Positions 1-5,047 of a stretch of DNA of 7,513 bases are shown in pieces. This DNA comes from Chamaesiphon sp. Its GTDB lineage: Bacteria; Cyanobacteriota; Cyanobacteriia; Cyanobacteriales; Chamaesiphonaceae. The stretch lies in NCBI GenBank assembly GCA_026785875.1, contig JAJAZF010000275.1:1-7513 (forward strand), given 5' to 3'. Every line of letters starts with the position of its first letter. Position 1 is the stretch's first letter. The position numbers and the translations under genes are program-made. The notes under the pieces are model-generated. The model ran no database searches. It was not told the DNA's origin and saw nothing but the letters and a program-made list of their open reading frames with translations.

Positions 1-117
1 GCCACAGACCGCTGTGAGTCTATTCTTAGTGGAAATCGAGCGTCAGCGAGAATTTCTGCTCTCACAGGGGCTGGCATTCGAGTTAGTTTCGCTCAAAATT
101 TAGTACTCATATTCTAG
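1..117 (+). CDS. Possible 3' end of a truncated upstream gene
   Basis: The first reading frame is open from the window edge to a TAG at 115-117 (38 codons). It contains segments such as SGNRASARISALTGAGIRV, and its first codon positions are purine-rich, as expected of coding DNA. The second frame is also open, to a TAG at 101-103, and encodes a plausible amphipathic tail (VEIERQREFLLSQGLAFEL). The two cannot be separated by eye, and a stop-free run this short can arise by chance. I recognise no family. From 118 to 230 I see no gene and no convincing terminator. Confidence 0.25.
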   Translation, partial: ATDRCESILSGNRASARISALTGAGIRVSFAQNLVLIF

Positions 118-230
118 TGCAAGATGTGAGTAAAACCACTTCAAGACAGGCGGACTGAATTTCTATTGCAGCTAAAGGTACGATAGTTGTTGTTAGTCCA
201 TTTTAAATCTCCCTGTTAACAAATTCGCTA

Positions 231-265
231 TCAACTGTCAACTGTCAACTGTCAACTGTCAACTG
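231..265. repeat. Heptamer tandem repeat, five TCAACTG units
   Basis: Five perfect contiguous copies of TCAACTG (CAGTTGA on the minus strand). It resembles the short tandemly repeated repetitive (STRR) heptamers of filamentous and other cyanobacteria. The array overlaps the last codons of the PfkB kinase gene and supplies its TGA stop codon (259-261). It is preceded by TTCGCTA. The array at 3041-3068 is preceded by the closely similar ATCGCTA. Confidence 0.9.
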
Positions 266-1257
266 TTTTTCACTTCCTTCAATAAAGATTGCAGATCTAC
301 TGTCGCCATCCGCGCACCTGGAACCCTCACCAACCGAGCTGAAGCTAAGGAACCTAAACGCCCAGCCGTCGCCCAATCCATTCCATTAGTAATACCATAC
401 AATACGCCACCAGCATACATATCGCCAGCACCGACAGTATCGATCGCTTTAACGGGAAAGGGTGCAATTTCAATTAATGTTTTACCATCAAAGATTAGCG
501 AACCTTTTGCGCCGAGGGTGAGTGCAAAGCTCTTGGAAATAGTTTTTAAATACTCAATAGCTTCAGCTAAATCTTGAGTACCAGCCATCTCAAATGCCTC
601 GCTGTCATTAGTAAATAGTAAATCGACTCCAGAGCCAATCATTTCTAGTAGTCCTTGTCTAAAAAACTTTGCCATGTTTTGGTCTGAAAGCGTCAGCGCG
701 ACTTTTTGACCTGCATTAACAGCGATTTCTCTGGCTTTAATTGCGGCTTGTTTGCTACTTTCTCCAGTAACTAAATAGCCTTCAATATAAGTATAGGCGG
801 AGTTGGCGATCGCATCGGGAACCAATTCAACTTCTGACAAACCGGAGGAAATACCCAAGAAAGTATTCATCGTCCGATCTGCATCTGGAGTGACGAAGAC
901 GAGACATTTACCTGTAATTCCTGGCTCGGGAGGGTGAAGTTTGAGGTTGGTATCGACACCAGACTCCACCAAATCTTTGAGATAATACGATCCTGGCTCA
1001 TCTTTGGCAACCTTACAAGAGTAAAATGCTTTGCCACCAAATTGACTGACAGCAACGATCGTATTTGCACCCGAACCACCACAACTGCGCTTAGTTACGG
1101 AATTGCCGAGACGATCTAAAATTTTGTTCTGACTGGCTTCATCTAAGAGTGTCATCACCCCTTTGTCGATGCCTAGTTCTACCAGTACTTCTGGAGCTAC
1201 TTCGCATTCTACATCGAGGAGGGCGTTACCAAGTCCGTATACGTCGTAGCGTGTCAT
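259..1257 (-). CDS. PfkB-family carbohydrate/adenosine kinase
   Basis: Encodes a 332-residue soluble kinase of the PfkB (ribokinase) superfamily, the usual length for the family. The N-terminal GLGNALLDVE strand, the glycine-rich GGSGANT substrate-site motif (residues 60-66) and the C-terminal PfkB signature DTVGAGD (273-279) are all present. D279 is the expected catalytic base and the GAG the anion hole. Overall it matches the cyanobacterial proteins usually annotated as adenosine kinase, which phosphorylate adenosine to AMP with ATP. PfkB substrate assignment from sequence is uncertain, so another nucleoside or sugar is possible. The start is ATG at 1257. The last residues (NS) and the TGA stop come from the heptamer array, so the native C-terminus may have been altered slightly. 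It is divergent from psb32 with a spacer of about 200 bp. Confidence 0.93.
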   Translation of the reverse strand: MTRYDVYGLGNALLDVECEVAPEVLVELGIDKGVMTLLDEASQNKILDRLGNSVTKRSCGGSGANTIVAVSQFGGKAFYSCKVAKDEPGSYYLKDLVESGVDTNLKLHPPEPGITGKCLVFVTPDADRTMNTFLGISSGLSEVELVPDAIANSAYTYIEGYLVTGESSKQAAIKAREIAVNAGQKVALTLSDQNMAKFFRQGLLEMIGSGVDLLFTNDSEAFEMAGTQDLAEAIEYLKTISKSFALTLGAKGSLIFDGKTLIEIAPFPVKAIDTVGAGDMYAGGVLYGITNGMDWATAGRLGSLASARLVRVPGARMATVDLQSLLKEVKNS

Positions 1258-1290
1258 AAAATTATTAACAATGTTGGCGAATAATGGGTT

Positions 1291-1321
1291 AGTATCCCAT
1301 CGATCGATAGTACCTTATCAA
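1291..1321 (-). promoter_or_regulatory. Candidate promoter for the PfkB kinase gene
   Basis: On the minus strand, TTGATA (1321-1316) matches five of six bases of the -35 consensus. GATACT (1296-1291) matches four of six of the -10 consensus. The spacer is 19 bp, longer than ideal. It lies about 35 bp upstream of the kinase ATG. This is a weak match by eye only. Confidence 0.25.
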
Positions 1322-1378
1322 TGACAGTAATATCGATCGAGTTCACAGGGGCAAATGTCTAGATCGGATCTTTTCCTT

Positions 1379-1409
1379 GGTGCGCTGCATTTTGTTGCGC
1401 CAACACACC
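1379..1409. repeat. Imperfect inverted repeat, GGTG...CACC hairpin element
   Basis: A 31-bp element opens GGTGCGCTG and closes CAACACACC. Read as minus-strand RNA, the 9-nt arms pair fully with two G-U wobbles. Its right half (TTGCGCC-AACACACC) is nearly identical to that of the element at 2925-2953, so the two are members of one interspersed family. It lies upstream of psb32 and explains why the open frame extends 5' of the real psb32 start. Confidence 0.6.
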
Positions 1410-1463
1410 GGAAACCCTGAGTTGATTCTGCTAAAGTTAAAGCAGATATTCGCGCTCAATACT

Positions 1464-2195
1464 ATGTCATATATTCGTTCTGCTCTCGTTGACTTAGCAT
1501 CTCCCCTGAAGAATCGACTACTGTTATCGCTAGTCACGATCGCTATTTCGATGGGGATGTTTGCCCTTCCCGCTCAAGCTACCGCTGTTTATGAAATTCC
1601 GGTTGTCTCCGCAGGTGTCCCCACCTGGGTTGTGGATAAAGCTGAGGTGTTGAGTTTATCCACCAAAGGAACCGTCAGAGGAACACTGGAAGAACTCGCA
1701 AAGCAGACGGGGAAAGAAGTTCGGTTTGTCACTATCCATCGTCTCGATTATGGTGATACGATTCAAGCTTTTACAGACAAACTGTTCAAAAAATGGTTTG
1801 CAACAGCAGCAGCGCAAGCCAGTCAGACTCTGATTGTCTTGGATAATGTCACCAATACGATCGGGATTCAAACTGGAACCCAAGTCAAACCGCTGCTGAC
1901 AGATGCAATTGCTACCAGTATCACTACTGAAACGATGCAAGCACCCTTACGCAATGGGAATAAATATAATCAGGCGTTTATTGCTGGTGCTGACAGACTT
2001 GTGGCTGTACTATCAGGACAAGCAGATCCTGGGCCACCAGTAGTTATATCTACGCCAGAAGTTGGTAGAACCTATCTCAAAGCCGAAGAAACTGAAGCCA
2101 ACCGGACAAATTTTCTAGTGATTGTGATCGGACTATTGGTGATTGCTACCGTGATTCCGATGGCAACTTGGTGGTGGTATCAAAATCAAAGTTAG
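1464..2195 (+). CDS. psb32: Psb32-type TPM domain protein (photosystem II repair/assembly factor)
   Basis: The 243-residue product begins with a Sec-type signal peptide: positively charged start, hydrophobic core around 18-34, and ALPAQA before a probable cleavage at about residue 39. The lumenal TPM domain follows, from about VPTWVVDKAEVLS (52) to about 185. A single C-terminal membrane segment comes next (about 216-238), then WWWYQNQS. This is the architecture of cyanobacterial Psb32 and plant TLP18.3, which help protect and repair photosystem II at the thylakoid. The frame stays open upstream to a TTG at 1377, but that stretch lies in a hairpin repeat and would bury the signal peptide, so I chose ATG 1464. 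No clear Shine-Dalgarno precedes it. It is monocistronic by position, convergent with the DUF4346 gene. Confidence 0.87.
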   Translation: MSYIRSALVDLASPLKNRLLLSLVTIAISMGMFALPAQATAVYEIPVVSAGVPTWVVDKAEVLSLSTKGTVRGTLEELAKQTGKEVRFVTIHRLDYGDTIQAFTDKLFKKWFATAAAQASQTLIVLDNVTNTIGIQTGTQVKPLLTDAIATSITTETMQAPLRNGNKYNQAFIAGADRLVAVLSGQADPGPPVVISTPEVGRTYLKAEETEANRTNFLVIVIGLLVIATVIPMATWWWYQNQS

Positions 2196-2196
2196 A

Positions 2197-2269
2197 AATC
2201 GCCCAGTGGCGATTGATTATTGGTGATTGGGAAAGGTAACATTGTCGTACCATTAACCAATCGCCACTG
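2197..2269. repeat. Nested inverted repeats just after psb32; possible terminator
   Basis: Two nt after the psb32 stop lies a perfect 7-bp hairpin: AATCGCC (2197-2203), loop CAGT, GGCGATT (2208-2214). The same right arm also belongs to a longer inverted repeat, 2204-2224 against 2249-2269. That repeat matches at 19 of 21 positions, with 12 perfect outer bases (CAGTGGCGATTG / CAATCGCCACTG) and a 24-nt loop. The two pairings are mutually exclusive. There is no T-run, so it is not a textbook intrinsic terminator. It could be a transcript-end stabiliser or a decayed small mobile element. Confidence 0.6.
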
Positions 2270-2367
2270 TGGACTTTCAAAATCGAATACCTCTACAAGT
2301 CAATCGTTTTTAGAGCGGGGTGCGATTACCTGCGACAAAAACCTCGCTGTCTTGTCACCGCGAGATC

Positions 2368-2382
2368 TGGAGGGAACCTCCA
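2368..2382. repeat. Short perfect hairpin with GAA loop
   Basis: TGGAGG-GAA-CCTCCA is a perfect 6-bp inverted repeat with a 3-nt loop. It lies in the 222-bp convergent spacer between psb32 and the DUF4346 gene. Similar GGAGG-loop-CCTCC motifs are common pieces of interspersed repeats in cyanobacteria. The function is unknown. Nothing else in this spacer looks coding. Confidence 0.45.
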
Positions 2383-2401
2383 CGCAAGCCGCTGTTACCT
2401 G

Positions 2402-2415
2402 CCAACTGTCAACTG
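2402..2415. repeat. Heptamer repeat, two units (CCAACTG TCAACTG)
   Basis: Two adjacent copies of the (T/C)CAACTG heptamer seen at 231-265 and 3041-3068. They begin two nt beyond the TAA stop (2420-2418) of the leftward DUF4346 gene. This puts a third array at a minus-strand gene 3' end, in the same orientation relative to transcription. Confidence 0.7.
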
Positions 2416-2417
2416 AT

Positions 2418-2801
2418 TTAATCTTGAATGTATTCTGTACCTGAGAGTAAAGCAATTTCAGCACGAACGAATTCTCGCCCTAGATAAGCGGCATGATCGA
2501 ACATTCCGATGGGACAGGGTTGGGTTTGTTCTAGTAATTTGACGCACAATTCTTTGGCTGTGCGACCAGTATACAGAGTGGTATTCGTCCGAGTTACCTT
2601 GCCTTTTGCGGGGATTACTTTGCCAGTTTCGGGATCGACTGCTAAACCGCGATCGTCGATGACATTAGTATAATGTTTGGCACAGATCGATCCGACTTCT
2701 CGATCGACATAAATGATAAAGTATCCCTCAGGATCGAGATCGATATGACGATTGGATAGTTCGCGATCGATCGCTGTTAAATTATCTGTTACCAAGGTCA
2801 T
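2418..2801 (-). CDS. DUF4346 domain protein
   Basis: A small soluble protein of 127 residues spanning essentially one DUF4346 domain. It carries the features I associate with that family: DPEGYFIIYVDRE near the N-terminus (residues 23-35) and a GRTAKELCVKLL helix. The most diagnostic part is the C-terminal block DHAAYLGREFVRAEIALLSG followed by YIQD at the extreme end. The family is found in cyanobacteria and in some methanogen proteins related to methyltransferases. Its biochemical role is unknown to me. There is no signal peptide or membrane segment. Start ATG 2801 is preceded by a good TATAAT at a short distance and has no obvious Shine-Dalgarno. It stands alone, convergent with psb32, with a heptamer repeat right after its stop. 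Confidence 0.85.
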   Translation of the reverse strand: MTLVTDNLTAIDRELSNRHIDLDPEGYFIIYVDREVGSICAKHYTNVIDDRGLAVDPETGKVIPAKGKVTRTNTTLYTGRTAKELCVKLLEQTQPCPIGMFDHAAYLGREFVRAEIALLSGTEYIQD

Positions 2802-2818
2802 AGATCTGACATTTAATA

Positions 2819-2824
2819 ATTATA
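2819..2824 (-). promoter_or_regulatory. -10 box of the DUF4346 gene
   Basis: A perfect TATAAT on the minus strand (2824-2819) lies in an AT-rich stretch 17 bp upstream of the ATG at 2801. This predicts a leader of only about 10 nt. No good -35 is seen at the expected spacing. Confidence 0.45.
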
Positions 2825-2924
2825 TTAGATCTAGATTAACCGATTTATTGATAATTTGTGGTAATTTTTAGCTAATTATCGACCTTTCTGGTTAAAAGTG
2901 TTCGCTTTCTAGATATCGGGTACT

Positions 2925-2953
2925 GGTGCGTTACGGCTTGCGCCTAACACACC
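2925..2953. repeat. GGTG...CACC hairpin element, second copy
   Basis: A 29-bp inverted repeat. The outer 9-nt arms GGTGTGTTA / TAACGCACC (minus strand) pair with one G-U. Inside them a GGC/GCC stem closes on a GCAA tetraloop (GNRA type), with one bulged G. It is related to the element at 1379-1409. A further partial copy in the opposite sense, TGTGTTGGG at 2997-3005, can pair with CCTAACACA here. It occupies the middle of the 246-bp spacer 2802-3047, which holds no gene that I can see. Confidence 0.65.
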
Positions 2954-3040
2954 CTACATCAACCTAACTGATGCTATTCTTTCCAGATAACTGCGATGTG
3001 TTGGGCTGCGCTCGGCTTGACGATCTAGGAGCGATCGCTA

Positions 3041-3068
3041 TCAACTATCAACTGTCAACTGTCAACTG
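3041..3068. repeat. Heptamer tandem repeat, four units inside a gene 3' end
   Basis: TCAACTA followed by three perfect TCAACTG copies. The array encodes the last six residues (QLTVDS) and the TGA stop (3050-3048) of the leftward acyltransferase gene. It directly follows a HIP1 octamer at 3031-3038 and the linker TA. It is the same family and orientation as 231-265 and 2402-2415. Confidence 0.9.
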
Positions 3069-4232
3069 GCTAGCAATCTTCATCGGTAAATCTTGGTTGA
3101 TTGCGACGATCTGCTGCTGTTCCAACTCATTAACTTCGGACAGATGATCGCGTAAGATCTTACCAAATCGAGGATGATAAAACCGATGTAGACTATAATT
3201 AGCCGTCGCTGGAAAACCTCGCCGCTTCTTGTGTCTACCACCTGCACCAGGATCGAAGATTTTAATTCCATTTTGAATTGCCCACTCGATCGGAGTATAG
3301 TAGCAAGCATCAAAATGGAGACAATCAACATCTTCACTACTACCCCAATAACGACCGTACAAGCGATCGCCTTTAGTAATACAAAAAGACATGCCCACAG
3401 GTGTCGCTGGATCTTGCCCAGTTGCCGTTACAAATACCACCCGATGCCGATAATTCTCGTGGAGCTGCTCAAAAAATTCTGGTGTCAGATACTTACTCCC
3501 CCAATACCCAAACTTATCGCAGGTATCGGCATAGAAAGCATACATCTGGGAAAATAACTGGGGTTCGATTTGCGCTCCAGTTACAGTAGAGAGATTCAAC
3601 CCAGCCTCGCGCACAGATTTGCGCTCTCGTTTGATATTCCGCCGTTGGTTGGCATTAAATTCGCCCAAATAGCTATCAAAATTTTGATACTCCCGATCTT
3701 GCCAAACATAATTATGATTGATCCAAGTACTGTATCCATATTCATTCATTTGCGATCGCCACTCAGGATCGACATATAAAAAGTGACATCCAGACAACCG
3801 ATGAGTCGTACAAAATTCGTCGATCGATCGCACCATTAATTCAGTAATCGCTGGCTCACTTTCGCCTGGAGCGATCAAAAATCGATATCCTTCCGAGGGC
3901 GTAACCGGAGTCATCCCCACCAACTTGGGATAATACCTAATCCCCATCCGCTGCGCCAACTCTGCCCACTGATTATCAAAGATAAACTCACCATAACTAT
4001 GCCCTTTGACATATAGAGGCGCAGCTCCAACCAATGTTTGCCCCTTCCACACCGTCAGATGTGTGGGCAACCAACCAGTTTCGGCGGTAACGCTGCCAGA
4101 AGTCTCCAGGATATTCAACCATTCCCACTCTAGAAATGGGGTCTTCAAGGGCACAGCGAGGGCATCCCAAGCACTTTGTGGAATGTCTGCTAGGTGATTG
4201 AACCAGCGGATCTGATAGGAAGATAGAGACAT
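3048..4232 (-). CDS. FemAB-like / GNAT-fold N-acyltransferase (COG3146, PF04339 type)
   Basis: A 394-residue cytoplasmic protein of the family labelled 'peptidoglycan biosynthesis/recognition' or predicted GNAT acyltransferase. It contains the N-terminal PFLEWEWLNILE block and a basic helix NANQRRNIKRERKSVREAGL, which looks like the acyl-CoA or nucleic-acid-binding face. The conserved DPGAGGRHKKRRGF segment falls near residues 326-339. The family's substrate is unproven, so any cell-wall role is inherited annotation. I chose ATG 4232. A GTG at 4256 would add eight residues, but a -10-like TAGAAT just upstream would put the transcript start about there. The C-terminal QLTVDS is encoded by the heptamer array, so the original stop has probably been displaced. 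It is divergent from kptA. Confidence 0.85.
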   Translation of the reverse strand: MSLSSYQIRWFNHLADIPQSAWDALAVPLKTPFLEWEWLNILETSGSVTAETGWLPTHLTVWKGQTLVGAAPLYVKGHSYGEFIFDNQWAELAQRMGIRYYPKLVGMTPVTPSEGYRFLIAPGESEPAITELMVRSIDEFCTTHRLSGCHFLYVDPEWRSQMNEYGYSTWINHNYVWQDREYQNFDSYLGEFNANQRRNIKRERKSVREAGLNLSTVTGAQIEPQLFSQMYAFYADTCDKFGYWGSKYLTPEFFEQLHENYRHRVVFVTATGQDPATPVGMSFCITKGDRLYGRYWGSSEDVDCLHFDACYYTPIEWAIQNGIKIFDPGAGGRHKKRRGFPATANYSLHRFYHPRFGKILRDHLSEVNELEQQQIVAINQDLPMKIASQLTVDS

Positions 4233-4262
4233 TATTCTTTTGCTGCTGTTTGGCACCTATAT

Positions 4263-4268
4263 ATTCTA
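4263..4268 (-). promoter_or_regulatory. Candidate -10 box for the acyltransferase gene
   Basis: TAGAAT on the minus strand (4268-4263) matches five of six -10 bases and lies 30 bp upstream of ATG 4232. No recognisable -35 is seen. This weakly favours the ATG over the upstream GTG start. Confidence 0.3.
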
Positions 4269-4322
4269 TCGAAACCGCACGTATCTAGACAGTTAGCTGA
4301 CACGCTCGCGCGATCTAGCAGC

Positions 4323-4351
4323 CTCGCGCCCGCAATTTGGGTGCGGGCGAG
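4323..4351. repeat. GC-rich hairpin upstream of kptA
   Basis: A strong stem is formed by GCCCGCA against TGCGGGC (7 perfect bp) around a 7-nt loop. It extends with CTC/GAG through a 2-nt bulge. It lies in the 200-bp divergent spacer between the acyltransferase gene and kptA, in sequence clearly more GC-rich than its surroundings. It could be an operator, a leader hairpin for kptA or a repeat remnant. No T-run follows. Confidence 0.5.
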
Positions 4352-4432
4352 TTGCCTCAGCCTCCAGCGGCGATGAGTTTGGGTATGCTAGAGGTGAGGA
4401 CGATCGATAATTCGAGTAATATTACAATTTCT

Positions 4433-4996
4433 ATGACTAGCGATCTGCAAATTCCCCGATCCGTTAGAATCAGTAAATACTTATCCAAGCATTTGCGCCA
4501 TCAGCCAGAACGATTGGGCTTGGAACTCTTGCCAGGTGGATGGGTTGAAGTAGATTCGCTGCTAGCAGCAGCATCAAAAAATGGATTTGAGATTAGTCTA
4601 TTTGAGTTACAACAGGTAATTGCCACCAATGATAAACAACGTTTTGCATTTAATGATTCCGGCGATCTGATTCGTGCCAATCAAGGACACTCGATCGATG
4701 TAGACTTACAGCTTCTGGTTCAGACTCCACCAGATCTACTCTATCATGGCACTCACCTTCAGGCAGTAACAGCAATCTTAGCGACAGGATTGCAAAAAAT
4801 GTCTCGTCACCACGTTCATCTCACCACAGATCTGACGATGGCACTCAAGGTGGGTGGGAGACGGGGAAAAGGCACGATCTTTGCCGTCGATGCGATCTCT
4901 ATGGTGACTAATGGCTCTAACTTTTATTGCACGGATAACGATGTGTGGTTGGTTGATGCAGTACCACCACAGTATTTAGTAAGATTAGGATCGTAA
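4433..4996 (+). CDS. kptA: RNA 2'-phosphotransferase, Tpt1/KptA family
   Basis: A 187-residue enzyme that uses NAD+ to remove an internal RNA 2'-phosphate, giving ADP-ribose 1'',2''-cyclic phosphate and nicotinamide. The N-terminal winged-helix part has SKYLSKHLRHQPERLGL (14-30) and GWVEVDSLL. The ADP-ribosyltransferase-fold part has RANQGHS (81-87), LYHGT (103-107), MSRHHVHL (123-130) and a DNDVWL...VPPQYL tail. All residues I recall as important in yeast Tpt1 have counterparts: R22, H23, R81, H105 and R125. An active enzyme is therefore likely. The start is ATG 4433, because homology begins a few residues later. Upstream ATG/TTG codons add only low-complexity sequence and a hairpin. Bacteria have no known splicing pathway that makes its classic substrate. 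The AAA+ gene follows after 51 bp. Confidence 0.92.
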   Translation: MTSDLQIPRSVRISKYLSKHLRHQPERLGLELLPGGWVEVDSLLAAASKNGFEISLFELQQVIATNDKQRFAFNDSGDLIRANQGHSIDVDLQLLVQTPPDLLYHGTHLQAVTAILATGLQKMSRHHVHLTTDLTMALKVGGRRGKGTIFAVDAISMVTNGSNFYCTDNDVWLVDAVPPQYLVRLGS

Positions 4997-5047
4997 TTCG
5001 CCCAGAGTATCAAGCTCGTAAAGCAAATTTTAGGATAGACAATTAAT

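Noticed and set aside
231..265. Heptamer array as a CRISPR or intrinsic terminator
   Set aside because: Units are contiguous without spacers, so it is not CRISPR. The repeat is not self-complementary, so no stem forms.
1377..1463. Longer psb32 start (TTG at 1377)
   Set aside because: The extra 29 codons run through a hairpin repeat, use a rare start codon and would place a hydrophilic stretch before the signal peptide.
2220..2444. Small rightward ORF of 74 codons between psb32 and the DUF4346 gene
   Set aside because: It runs through inverted repeats, a hairpin and the heptamer array and into the 3' end of the opposite gene. The translation shows no protein-like pattern.
2970..3030. tRNA or other RNA gene in the 2802-3047 spacer
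   Set aside because: No cloverleaf, T-loop GTTCRA motif or anticodon arm can be made. The sequence is accounted for by hairpin-family repeats.
3231..3779. Rightward ORFs antisense to the acyltransferase gene
   Set aside because: They are shadows of a well-supported gene on the other strand, with no motif or ribosome binding site.
4337..4432. Longer kptA start (TTG 4337 or ATG 4373/4385)
   Set aside because: The extension begins inside a hairpin, has no family similarity and precedes the conserved N-terminus. ATG 4433 gives the normal length.
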